Below are positions 49,157-61,867 of a stretch of 64,000 nucleotides of DNA, piece by piece (the stretch's first letter is position 1; every line of letters starts with the position of its first letter). This DNA is from Duganella sp. OV510 (GTDB lineage: Bacteria > Pseudomonadota > Gammaproteobacteria > Burkholderiales > Burkholderiaceae_D). The notes below the pieces were generated by a model. The model had not been told where the DNA came from. It worked only from the letters and a program-made list of their open reading frames with translations, and ran no database searches. The stretch spans positions 62,001 through 126,000 of the forward strand of contig NZ_FNEQ01000001.1 of the NCBI RefSeq assembly GCF_900100205.1, in the 5' to 3' direction. A program made the position numbers and the translations under genes.

Positions 49157-49714
49157 TTGTTGTACAAAGAATTCAGCGATTTTTATGAAGTGGCCCGCAA
49201 GCGCCACATCATCTTTTTTTACGTGGGCTATTTTTCGCAGCACGTGGTGGCCGCCATTTCGGAGACCATCAAGGCGCGCCTGGATACCGCCGGCGCAGCA
49301 GGGCCAACGCGCCGCAGGATCTTCTCGTCGTTTGTTGAAATGTCGCAGAACATCATGCACTATTCGTCCGATACGCTGACGCCGCACGATGCCACGGACA
49401 ATCAGATGCGTCGCGGTTCGTTCTGCATCGGCGTGAAGGGCGAAAGCTTCTTCCTGCTGTGCGCCAATCCGGTTGACAGCGTTAACGTCGAGCGCATCCG
49501 CAGCCGTCTGGAGCCGCTGCACACCATGACCATGGAAGAAATCAAGCAGGCCTACAAGAAGGCGCTGCGTGAAGAAACACCGGCCGACAGCAAGGGCGCC
49601 GGCCTGGGCTTCCTGACCATGGCGCGCGACGCCAGCGAGCCGCTGGAGTTCGAGTTCGTGCCGGACGAGCACGATCCCGAATCCACCGTCTTCTGTATCA
49701 AAGCGATTATCTGA
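49157..49714 (+). CDS. siaB: SiaB-like protein kinase
   Basis: This 185-residue protein matches the SiaB family of GHKL-related kinases that phosphorylate SiaC. It opens FYEVARKRHIIFFYVGYFSQHVV and has the ATP-site Asn-containing helix in SFVEMSQNIMHYS, with later KGAGLGFLTMAR as the glycine-rich lid. The TTG start at 49157 is supported by GAGGAG at 49145-49150. It lies 12 bases after the phosphatase and 18 before siaC. The kinase function is known from Pseudomonas aeruginosa SiaB and inferred here. Confidence 0.83.
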   Translation: MLYKEFSDFYEVARKRHIIFFYVGYFSQHVVAAISETIKARLDTAGAAGPTRRRIFSSFVEMSQNIMHYSSDTLTPHDATDNQMRRGSFCIGVKGESFFLLCANPVDSVNVERIRSRLEPLHTMTMEEIKQAYKKALREETPADSKGAGLGFLTMARDASEPLEFEFVPDEHDPESTVFCIKAII

Positions 49715-49732
49715 ACAAATACGAGAACTATC

Positions 49733-50119
49733 ATGGAACCACTTTTCATCGCCGCCTCGCCGACCTCGCCGGAAATCGACTTCCGCTTTGACCAGCACAC
49801 GCTGTCGATCAAGGGCGAATCCTATCCGGAGAACGCCGCCGCCTTCTACGGCCCGGTCATCGCGCGCGTGCAGGCTTATCTGGACAGCTGCAGCGAGGCC
49901 GGGATCACCGTGCACGTATCGCTGGCCTACTTCAACAGCTCCAGCACCAAGATGCTGTTCTCCTTCTTCGAGGCGCTGAACAACGCCGCCATGGCCGGCA
50001 ACCAGGTGCGCCTGAACTGGTATCACGATGAAGACGACGACACCATCCTCGAATTCGGCCAGGAACTGCAGGACGATTTCGGCGCCCTCGATTTCCATGA
50101 CCACGCGGTGAGCAACTGA
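49733..50119 (+). CDS. siaC: SiaC-like (DUF1987) partner switch protein
   Basis: This 128-residue protein is a DUF1987 fold. In Pseudomonas its unphosphorylated form binds and activates the cyclase SiaD, and phosphorylation by SiaB prevents this. The conserved patch ISLAYFNSSSTKML lies near residues 62-75; Ser71 or Thr72 is the likely counterpart of the phosphorylated Thr. The tail is acidic (YHDEDDDTILEFGQEL). Its TGA overlaps the siaD ATG by one base (TGATG at 50117-50121). Function is assigned from family and operon order. Confidence 0.85.
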   Translation: MEPLFIAASPTSPEIDFRFDQHTLSIKGESYPENAAAFYGPVIARVQAYLDSCSEAGITVHVSLAYFNSSSTKMLFSFFEALNNAAMAGNQVRLNWYHDEDDDTILEFGQELQDDFGALDFHDHAVSN

Positions 50120-50886
50120 TGACACCCAAGGCCGACGCCGACCTGTTTGCGCTGGAAAGCGCCGCACTGGCGAATGCCAAGGCGGCCCATGCCGACCCGC
50201 GTGCGGATGCGCGCGCCGCGTTGGCCGAAATGATCGTCCATTACGAGCGCCTGATGCGCGAAAGCCGCCGCCTGATCCGCCGCAGCGACCGCGCTGAGCT
50301 GGACATGAACCAGATGAACCGCCAGCTGCACGAACTGGCGCAGCAGCTGGAATACCGCGCCACCCACGATCCGCTGAGTGGTGCGCTGAATCGTGCGGCC
50401 GTCATCGACCGCGCCACCGCCTGCCTGCTGGAAGACGACATGGCGCTGATCGTGCTGGACATCGATCACTTCAAATGGGTTAACGATGACTTCGGCCACC
50501 CGGCCGGCGACACCGTCATCAAAACCGTGGTGCACTGCCTGCGCACGCTGCTCGGGCCGGAGGTCGCGGTGGGCCGCGTCGGCGGCGAGGAGTTCTCGGT
50601 GATCTGGCCGACTTCCGATGGCGATGAGGCGCGCGACGTCGCCGGACATATCTGCGACGCCATCGCCGACCAGGTATTCGGCGCGCCGATCGACCGCCAG
50701 GTCACCGCCAGCGTCGGCGTCAGCTGGAACCCGAAAGGCACCAGCTTCGAGCTGGCCTACAGCCGCGCCGACGAAGCACTATACGCCGCCAAGCGCGCCG
50801 GCCGCAACTGCGTGAAAATACATTCGCAACTGCCGCCACCACTGACGCCACCGCCAGCGCCTTCAGACGCTATCTTACTGGAGTAA
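50119..50886 (+). CDS. siaD: SiaD-like diguanylate cyclase
   Basis: This 255-residue protein has an N-terminal coiled helix (about 30-80; LAEMIVHYERLMRESRRLIRR), the part that binds SiaC in Pseudomonas, then a GGDEF domain with an intact GGEEF motif (155-159). I see no RxxD inhibition site before it: the expected segment reads GPEVAVGR. That would make product inhibition weak. The last tail is proline-rich. The gene's final 17 bases overlap the convergent dehydrogenase. Confidence 0.87.
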   Translation: MTPKADADLFALESAALANAKAAHADPRADARAALAEMIVHYERLMRESRRLIRRSDRAELDMNQMNRQLHELAQQLEYRATHDPLSGALNRAAVIDRATACLLEDDMALIVLDIDHFKWVNDDFGHPAGDTVIKTVVHCLRTLLGPEVAVGRVGGEEFSVIWPTSDGDEARDVAGHICDAIADQVFGAPIDRQVTASVGVSWNPKGTSFELAYSRADEALYAAKRAGRNCVKIHSQLPPPLTPPPAPSDAILLE

Positions 50887-51820
50887 GCAAGGCTTGCCCG
50901 CTGAAGTGGGCACGCAGGTTATCGACCACCAGCTGGCCCATGGCGTGGCGCGTCTCCACCGTCAGGCTGCCGACGTGCGGCGTCAGCACCACATTATCCA
51001 GTTCGCGCAGCGCCGCCGGCACGCGCGGCTCATCGGCAAACACGTCCAGCGCGGCAAAGCCCAGCGTGCGTTCGCGCAGCGCGACGATCAACGCTTCCTC
51101 ATCCACCAGCGAACCGCGCGCGATGTTCACCAGCGTCCCTTGCGAACCAAGAGCCGCCATTACCTCGGCGTTCACCGTGTGGTGCGTGGCCGGGGTGCCC
51201 GGTGCCGCCACCACAAGGTAATCACTGGCCTGCGCCAGCGCCAGCAGCGAATCGGCGCGTGGTGCGCTGACGCCTTCGATGGCGCGTGGCTGGAAGTACC
51301 GAACCTGCATGCCAAACGCCTCGGCACGGGCGCCAATCGCCTGGCCGATGCGGCCGAACCCATACACGCCGCACACCTTGCCGCGTAGCGCACGGGTAGT
51401 GGCAATCGGTTTGCCAGCTTCCCACGAACCATTGCGCACAAACGTATCCAGCGCCGGCAGGCGGCGCGCAGCGGACAGCAGCAGCGTCAGCGCCAGGTCG
51501 GCCACGTCGTCGGTCAGCACGCCGGGCGTGTTGGTGACGGGGATGCCACGCGCGCGGGCTGCCTCCAGGTCCACCGCGTCAGTGCCGATGCCATTGACAG
51601 CGACGATCTCCACCTTCGGCAGCTGCGCCAGCAAATCCGCCTTGACGCCAATGGCGCCGGTGGTCAGCAGGCCGCGCACAACAGGCGCCACGCCGGCCAG
51701 CCATTCCGCCTGCTGTTCGCGCGGCTGCTGCCACAGATGGTGACAATGAAAATGCTGCTCCAGCTGGGCCATCACATCGGCCGATGGGCTGGCCGCCATT
51801 ACTAATACATCAGGTTTCAT
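50870..51820 (-). CDS. D-2-hydroxyacid dehydrogenase (hydroxypyruvate/glyoxylate reductase-like)
   Basis: This 316-residue NAD(P)-dependent enzyme interconverts a 2-oxoacid and a D-2-hydroxyacid. The nucleotide loop is GVYGFGRIGQAIG (GxGxxG). The catalytic residues are Arg in NIARGSLVDE, Glu in DVFADEP and His in LTPHVGS. The N-terminal residues GIGTDAVDLEAARARGI and NTPGVLTDDVADLAL are the usual substrate-domain phrases. I start at the ATG 51820; the frame runs on to 51958 across the divergent promoter region. The exact substrate (glyoxylate, hydroxypyruvate or 2-ketogluconate) is not determined. Confidence 0.9.
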   Translation of the reverse strand: MKPDVLVMAASPSADVMAQLEQHFHCHHLWQQPREQQAEWLAGVAPVVRGLLTTGAIGVKADLLAQLPKVEIVAVNGIGTDAVDLEAARARGIPVTNTPGVLTDDVADLALTLLLSAARRLPALDTFVRNGSWEAGKPIATTRALRGKVCGVYGFGRIGQAIGARAEAFGMQVRYFQPRAIEGVSAPRADSLLALAQASDYLVVAAPGTPATHHTVNAEVMAALGSQGTLVNIARGSLVDEEALIVALRERTLGFAALDVFADEPRVPAALRELDNVVLTPHVGSLTVETRHAMGQLVVDNLRAHFSGQALLTPVR

Positions 51821-51946
51821 ATTAATACCTACTCTGGTTTGCATGTGGCGATTGTACAAGCGCTGTGCATTTCCTGTTGCGGGTCGTAGACTTTCGGTCA
51901 GCATTTCCGTATGCTTGACTGACCAATCTGAGGAGCGCGCCCTGAT

Positions 51947-56986
<5,040 letters not shown>

Positions 56987-57009
56987 CACACTGCCAGTGT
57001 CGATTCGAC

Positions 57010-57038
57010 TTGAGATCCTGTCGCGGCTGGCCTAGCAT
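57010..57038 (+). promoter_or_regulatory. Candidate sigma-70 promoter of the precursor gene
   Basis: TTGAGA (57010-57015) and TAGCAT (57033-57038) are 17 bases apart and match the -35 and -10 consensus at five and four of six positions. They lie 43 bases upstream of the ATG at 57081. A Shine-Dalgarno-like AAGGG stands 6 bases before that ATG. The precursor could thus be transcribed apart from the big kinase. Confidence 0.45.
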
Positions 57039-57080
57039 GAAGCTACGATCCGATTCATCCTCCACACGAAAGGGCAAGAC

Positions 57081-57344
57081 ATGGCACCGCATTCCCCGCA
57101 AGATCTCGATTTGCTGCTGTCCAAGCTGTCCGGCGACGACAGCTTCCGCCAGCACTTCCTCAGCGATCCGCAACTGGCGCTGGGCGGTATCGGCATGCAG
57201 CTGGACGCCGCGCGCATCCCTGCCCTGCGCAGCCTGCCGGCCAAGGAAGTCATCGCCGCCAACCGCCACGCCATCAAGGCCAAGGTCAACAGCGCGGCTG
57301 GCGCGATACCGTTTTTCCTGTCCGGCCAGCGCGTTTCTATTTAG
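57081..57344 (+). CDS. NHLP-related putative RiPP precursor peptide
   Basis: This 87-residue protein has a leader-like first half typical of the putative modified peptide family: LDLLLSKLSGDDSFRQHFLSDP followed by QLALGGIGM. The pattern with a conserved SxDxxFRxxxxxDPxxAL echoes nitrile hydratase alpha-subunit leaders. The second half is basic and helical (EVIAANRHAIKAKV) and ends AAGAIPFFLSGQRVSI, the presumed core. The core has Ser but no Cys or Thr, unlike azole-forming substrates. It faces a SagB-type dehydrogenase that ends 8 bases into its own 3' end. No cyclase or protease gene is nearby. The modification, cleavage and function are unknown. Confidence 0.65.
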   Translation: MAPHSPQDLDLLLSKLSGDDSFRQHFLSDPQLALGGIGMQLDAARIPALRSLPAKEVIAANRHAIKAKVNSAAGAIPFFLSGQRVSI

Positions 57345-58488
57345 CCTCGTAGCGCATCTCAACCGTGTGCTGCGCGCCCGAAGCCGGGCCGCAGCCGCAC
57401 ACGGCAACCACCATATCCTTCAGCGGATCGAGGCCGAGGGCGCGTTCGATATCGACCTCGTTGACGGCGGCGGTGACGAAGGCCGGCATGCCGGCTTCGG
57501 TGGCCAGCAGATAGAAGGTCTGCGACAGGTGGCCGGCATCCAGCAGCACCGCGCGATAAGCCTTGGCGTGGTTGCGATACTTCCAGAAATTGCGCTCGAC
57601 GCGCGTGACCAGCACCACCAGCATCGGCGCCGGCACAAACCAATCCTGATCGGCCACCATGCGCAGCGCCAGTTGCTCGGCATCGGCGGGCGCCAACGCG
57701 GTTAGCGGCTCCAGCGCGTGCTGTGTCGGCTGGTAGTGATACAGGCCGGGCGCAACGCCATCGACGCGCTGCGCCAGCACATACACCTCGGTCGGATGCA
57801 GGCCGCCGGCGGAGGGGCTGAGCTTCTTCAGCACGAAAGCATCGGGCGCCATCTCCCGCTCCCCCTGCGCACCAAAGGCGCGCTGCAGCAGCCGCGAGGC
57901 GGTAGCCAGCGGCAGCACGGCCGATGGATCGAAATTACGGCCTGTATAGCGCTGAAAAAGCGTGTCATCCAGCTTGCCGGATTGTGGCGGCGGTAGCGTG
58001 ATGGCCTGGCCGTCATCACGGCGATTGATCGTCGGGTCCGGCGGCGTGCCGTAATTCTCGACCAATTCCTCAAAGCTCGGAAACTGCATGCCCTTATCGA
58101 CGCGCATATCGGCCCAGCGGCTGAACATATGGACGGCGGCGGACAACGGGCGCCAATGCTGCGAGCGCAGCACCTCATCGCGCTCGCGCAGTGCCGCGCC
58201 CTCGGGCGCATCGCTCACCAGCAAACCTGTAGCCAGCAACCGCGCAATCGCCTCCGCACCAAAGCGCGCCTCATAGTCCGCTTGCTCCTGCCACAACGTC
58301 AAGCCGACACCGCCGAGCGCGGCCAACTCAGCGGCATCGACGACCACCTCCTCACCCAGATGCGGCGCCAACGCCACCCACTGCAAAGTCGCCCCGATAG
58401 CCCCCTGGCCAGCAAACAACGCCGCCCAATCGACATCCAGATCCTCCCGTGGCTCGACAAACAGCACAGCACAACGCCTGACCAGCAT
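57337..58488 (-). CDS. SagB-type peptide maturation dehydrogenase
   Basis: This 383-residue FMN enzyme of the nitroreductase fold has the SagB/ThcOx core in its second half: RYTGRNF at 180-186 and SPSAGGLHPTEVYVL at 224-238, then GLYHYQPTQHALEPL and VERNFWKYRNHAKAYRAVLLDAGHLSQTFYLLA. The first 150 residues form an extra domain with a helical, winged-helix-like pattern found in the peptide-maturation subfamily. In azole RiPPs SagB oxidises azolines. The start ATG at 58488 follows GGGGG by four bases. It is convergent with the precursor, overlapping it by 8 bases. The lack of a partner YcaO cyclase means its actual reaction is uncertain. Confidence 0.8.
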   Translation of the reverse strand: MLVRRCAVLFVEPREDLDVDWAALFAGQGAIGATLQWVALAPHLGEEVVVDAAELAALGGVGLTLWQEQADYEARFGAEAIARLLATGLLVSDAPEGAALRERDEVLRSQHWRPLSAAVHMFSRWADMRVDKGMQFPSFEELVENYGTPPDPTINRRDDGQAITLPPPQSGKLDDTLFQRYTGRNFDPSAVLPLATASRLLQRAFGAQGEREMAPDAFVLKKLSPSAGGLHPTEVYVLAQRVDGVAPGLYHYQPTQHALEPLTALAPADAEQLALRMVADQDWFVPAPMLVVLVTRVERNFWKYRNHAKAYRAVLLDAGHLSQTFYLLATEAGMPAFVTAAVNEVDIERALGLDPLKDMVVAVCGCGPASGAQHTVEMRYEAK

Positions 58489-58524
58489 AATGCCCCCGCC
58501 CAAAAAACCCCAAACTACCATACG

Positions 58525-58609
58525 GGGGTCAGTTCTGCCAAACGCACACAAGCTCAACAGTAGCCATCGGCTACTGTTGAGCTTGTGTGCGTTTGGCAGA
58601 ACTGACCCC
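58525..58609. repeat. Long palindrome (41-bp arms) upstream of the SagB gene
   Basis: The arms 58525-58565 and 58569-58609 are perfect reverse complements around a three-base loop ATC. Each outer end reads GGGGTCAGTTCTGCC. RNA from either strand would fold into a very stable hairpin. It sits between the broken thpR gene and the SagB start. Its form resembles REP-like palindromes of betaproteobacteria, which are multicopy; other copies are not in this window. Short reading frames inside it (such as one at 58490-58711) are by-products. Just after it on the minus strand, ACCCC/GGGGT with T6 could form an alternative terminator. Confidence 0.85.
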
Positions 58610-58613
58610 GGTT

Positions 58614-59195
58614 TTAGAGCGGCCAGCGGGCGAGGATGTTGTAGGGGCGGGCCTGGCCGATGTGGCTGTGCAGGAGCAGCAGCTCGCGTACCGGCCATTC
58701 GATCGGGGTGACGGCTGCCGGGGCGGCGGTGATGTCGTCGTAAAGCAGCGTGACGTGCGGCGTGTAGCTGAGCGGATTGCCGGTTATGCCGGCTTTGAGC
58801 AGCGCGCTGGCGAGGTTGCGATACAGCGCGGTGACGCCCACCACGCCGTCGCTGCCCGTCAGCACGAATGGCCGGTTGCGCGCGCGGTTGATGAAGGTTT
58901 ACGCGGTGTCGAAGCTGACGCTGAACGGCTGCGTGGCGGCTGCGACCAGCGCGGCGGCCTGTTTGGCGCGCGACAGCAACGCCTCCGGCATGCCGGGGAA
59001 ATCGCCCAGGTTGCAGAGCGTGCAGTGCAGCTTGGCGTCGGCGATCGGGCGGCCTTGCATGCCGTGCTGCGCTTTCAGCTCGGCCGTTAGCGCGCGGATG
59101 TCGCTGATCGCTTCGGCCGATGGCGCGATGGCGAAGAAGATCCGCTCCGTCAGCTTCGGCGGCGCTTCGAAGTCGAATAAGGAGGCCTGACTCAT
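58614..59195 (-). pseudogene. thpR: 2'-5' RNA ligase-like phosphodiesterase (thpR), nonsense-interrupted
   Basis: The frame encodes a two-histidine (2H) phosphoesterase of 193 codons: the first HxT motif in KLHCTLCNLG, the second in TPHVTLLYDD, and the end YNILARWPL. A TAA stop at codon 99 (58901-58899) splits it after SVSFDTA; the same frame carries on immediately with TFINRARNRPFVLTG and no other damage. A single base change could have made this stop. The start overlaps the regA stop (ATGA at 59192-59195). The enzyme would open 2',3'-cyclic RNA phosphates. Neither half alone should be active, since each carries only one motif. Confidence 0.8.
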
Positions 59196-59731
59196 TTGAC
59201 GCGCTGCTTTTCAAGCTTGCGCGCCAGCGTGCGGCGGTGCATGCCCAGCCGGCGCGCGGCTTCGGAGATGTTGAAGTCGGTCTCGGCCAGCACCGTGTGG
59301 ATGTGCTCCCACTCCAGCGTCTTGACCGATGTGGCGCGCGAGGTCAGTTCCAGCTCGGCCGCACCGGCCACGTGCTCGAACGCGGCTTCGATGTCGTCGG
59401 TGTTCGATGGCTTGGCCAGGTATTGGCAGGCGCCGAGCTTGATCGCTTCCACCGCCGTGTTGATGCTGGCGAAGCCGGTCAGCACGACGATCAGCATGTC
59501 GGGATCGTGCTCGTGCAGCATCTGCACGCAGGCCAGCCCGGATGAGTTGCCCTTCAGTTTCAAGTCGACCACCGCATAGCCTGGCGAATTTTCCACCAGC
59601 ACCGCGCTGGCTTCGTCGACGTTTTCCGCCAGCAGCACGCGGTAGCCCCTGCGCTCGAAAGACCGCCCTAAAGTCCGGGCAAAGGCGGCATCGTCTTCGA
59701 CCAGCAGCAGTACTCTTTCTTCTGTTGTCAT
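59192..59731 (-). CDS. regA: RegA/PrrA/ActR-type response regulator
   Basis: This 179-residue regulator has a receiver domain (about 5-120) with the acidic pair LVEDD and the phospho-acceptor in AVVDLKLKG (Asp56), followed by a Fis-type helix-turn-helix (about 140-175; DFNISEAARRLGMHRRTLARKL). This two-part layout and short linker mark the RegA family, which controls respiration and redox genes together with RegB. The start overlaps the regB stop in ATGA (59728-59731), and thpR overlaps its own end. Names are by homology. Confidence 0.9.
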   Translation of the reverse strand: MTTEERVLLLVEDDAAFARTLGRSFERRGYRVLLAENVDEASAVLVENSPGYAVVDLKLKGNSSGLACVQMLHEHDPDMLIVVLTGFASINTAVEAIKLGACQYLAKPSNTDDIEAAFEHVAGAAELELTSRATSVKTLEWEHIHTVLAETDFNISEAARRLGMHRRTLARKLEKQRVK

Positions 59732-61095
59732 TGTTGTTCCGATTTGATTTCGATGGCGGACAACGGCAGCGCCAGGCGCACCATCGCCCCGCCCTTTTCC
59801 ATATTGGTTGCCGTGACTTCGCCGCCCAGCGTGCGCGCCACGTTGACCACCAGGAACAGCCCCAGCCCGCCGCCTGCGCGGCCTTTGCTGGAGTTGTAGG
59901 GCTTGCCGAATTCAGACAGTATACCGGGTGCGAAGCCAGGGCCGTTGTCGGTCACCTGTAGTACCAGCGTGCCGCCTTCGATGCTGGCTTCCATGCGCAG
60001 CCATTGCGGCGATGCTTCCAGCGCATTATCCAGCACATTGCAGATCATTTGCTTGAGCGTGGAATCGGAAACCACGGGCAAGTCCAGCGATATGCGGTTA
60101 TCGAACTCGAACAGCACCACCGGCCGGCCGATGCGCCACTCCGCCACCACTTCGTCGAGAAAGGTGTTGATGGTGGTGGCGGCCGACGATTCACCGCGCG
60201 CTTCGCCGGCCGACATCAGGATGCCGCTGACGATGCTCTTGCAGCGTTGCAGCTGCGTTTGCATTTCGGCGATTTCTTCCAGCAGCACCGGGCTGCCCTT
60301 GAACTCGGGCATACGCTTCCAGTCGCCGAGGATCACCGCCAGCGTCGCCAGCGGCGTGCCCAGCTCGTGCGCCGCACCCGAAGCCAGCAAACCCATGCGG
60401 ACGATGTGTTCTTCTTCGGCCGCCCTTTGCCGTAAATCCGACAGCGCCGCCGCGCTGCTGCGCATGTTCTGCATGATGCGGGTGATGAAAATCACCAGCA
60501 ACGCGGCGTCCAGAATGAAGCAGATCAGCATCCCTTGCACATACAGGCTGAAGATGCCGAGCGCGTGGTCCTGCGGCAGAGGCAACGGCTCGGAGAACAG
60601 CGCCAGCCCGGCAATACAGGCGCCGGTGACGATCACGATGGTCCAGGTGGACCAGCGCTCCAGTAACACCGCACCGAGGATCACGTGCAACAGGTACAGG
60701 AACACAAAGGGATTGGTGGCGCCGCCCGTCAGGTACAGCTGCGCCGTCAGGATGGCGATGTCCACCGTCAGCGCCAGCAGCAGCTCGCTGTTGGAGACTT
60801 CCTGATTCTCTTGCCAGCGCAGGATGCTGGCGATATTGAAGGCGATCAGGCAGGCCAGCATGTTCAGCATGGCCGGCATCGGCAGCTGCACGCCGAGCAG
60901 GATCGAGGCGGTGGCGATCGTGGTGATCTGCCCGACCACAGCGATCCAGCGCAGCTGGATCAGCTGCTGCATGTTCTTGTGGCCGGCCGCGTGGGTAATG
61001 GTGCTGGCGGAGGCGTTCGCCGACGCCAGCGGTTCGACTACCGGCAGCCGCATGCGGCCGCCGTCGTAAGGATTATGATTTTTGTTTGCGCGCAT
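59728..61095 (-). CDS. regB: RegB/PrrB-type redox sensor histidine kinase
   Basis: This 455-residue kinase has about six membrane helices (residues 45-215). Between helices 3 and 4 is GGATNPF (124-130), the quinone-binding loop typical of RegB. The H box is ASGAAHELGTPLATL (His243), and a Cys follows at 285 (LQRCKSIVSG), near where RegB has its redox-active Cys. The ATPase domain has NVLDNALEAS and GGGLGLFLV. It sits directly behind the terminal oxidase genes, which suggests it senses the quinol pool these genes consume. The ATG at 61095 overlaps the SURF1 stop by 23 bases; ATG 61053 is an alternative. Confidence 0.88.
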   Translation of the reverse strand: MRANKNHNPYDGGRMRLPVVEPLASANASASTITHAAGHKNMQQLIQLRWIAVVGQITTIATASILLGVQLPMPAMLNMLACLIAFNIASILRWQENQEVSNSELLLALTVDIAILTAQLYLTGGATNPFVFLYLLHVILGAVLLERWSTWTIVIVTGACIAGLALFSEPLPLPQDHALGIFSLYVQGMLICFILDAALLVIFITRIMQNMRSSAAALSDLRQRAAEEEHIVRMGLLASGAAHELGTPLATLAVILGDWKRMPEFKGSPVLLEEIAEMQTQLQRCKSIVSGILMSAGEARGESSAATTINTFLDEVVAEWRIGRPVVLFEFDNRISLDLPVVSDSTLKQMICNVLDNALEASPQWLRMEASIEGGTLVLQVTDNGPGFAPGILSEFGKPYNSSKGRAGGGLGLFLVVNVARTLGGEVTATNMEKGGAMVRLALPLSAIEIKSEQQ

Positions 61096-61867
61096 CTCGG
61101 ATGACCCATACCGTCGCAGCGGCCACCATCAGGGCCAGTGCATACCAGGTGACAGCATAAACCAAATGGTTGTTGACGAAGGAAATAACCGTCAATCCGC
61201 CCTTCGGCTGCTCACCTGCCACCGGTCCCGCAGCCTGCGCCGTGGGCGCGTCCGCGTCGACAAAGTATGGCGCCACTTGCGCCTGGCCGAGGCCGCGCGC
61301 CTGGGCGATCGCCTGCACGTCGCGCGTGTACCAGTAGTTGCGCGCTGGTTCGTTCTTGCGCAAGCGGCCGGGAATCTCGGTCATCCGCAGCAAGCCGCTG
61401 AAGCTGGCCGGCTGCCCTTGCGCCGTGGCGCAGGCATCGGCCGCCACCATTGCTGGCGCTGGCTGCGGTTTCCAGCCGCTGACGCCGGCCGGAATGAAGC
61501 CGCGGTTGACCATGACGATGCCGCCGTCCGCCGTGCACAGCGGCGTCACCACCCAGTAGCCGATGCCGCGCTCAAGCGACGCCAGCACCTGCGTGGTGGC
61601 GCCATCCAGCAGCACGCCGCTGACCGACACCCGGCGATAATCGTCGTTCTCCGCGTTCAGTTGCGGCCATTGCGCCATCGACGGCGCCGGCACCGGCGCG
61701 CCGTGCACGCGCTGGTCGACGCGCTCGATCAGCGCCAGTTTCCATTGAAGCCTGAGTACCTGCCACGTCCCTAAAGCAAAAAACCCTGCGAACATCACCC
61801 CGGCCACGAGGGCCAGGATGACGCGCAGGGCGCGGGAACGTTGGCGCGTGATTGCGCCGTCCGTCAT
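61073..61867 (-). CDS. SURF1-family oxidase assembly protein
   Basis: This 264-residue protein has two membrane helices (about 16-36 and 240-258) around a periplasmic domain, the SURF1 topology. Characteristic phrases are GTWQVLRLQWKLALIERVDQRV, YRRVSVSGVLLD, VNRGFIPAGV and NYWYTRDV, and the end HLVYAVTWYALALM. SURF1 helps insert haem into haem-copper oxidases. Its start overlaps the cyoD stop in ATGA (61864-61867), so it is made together with the oxidase subunits. Confidence 0.9.
   Translation of the reverse strand: MTDGAITRQRSRALRVILALVAGVMFAGFFALGTWQVLRLQWKLALIERVDQRVHGAPVPAPSMAQWPQLNAENDDYRRVSVSGVLLDGATTQVLASLERGIGYWVVTPLCTADGGIVMVNRGFIPAGVSGWKPQPAPAMVAADACATAQGQPASFSGLLRMTEIPGRLRKNEPARNYWYTRDVQAIAQARGLGQAQVAPYFVDADAPTAQAAGPVAGEQPKGGLTVISFVNNHLVYAVTWYALALMVAAATVWVIRDARKQKS

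Noticed and set aside
49133..50167. 344-codon minus-strand open frame across the sia genes
   Set aside because: A shadow of siaB and siaC; both plus-strand genes have clear families and ribosome sites.
58490..58711. Short frame reading through the palindrome
   Set aside because: Its mirrored peptide (LPNAHKLNSS then SLCAFGRT) is only the translation of the inverted repeat.
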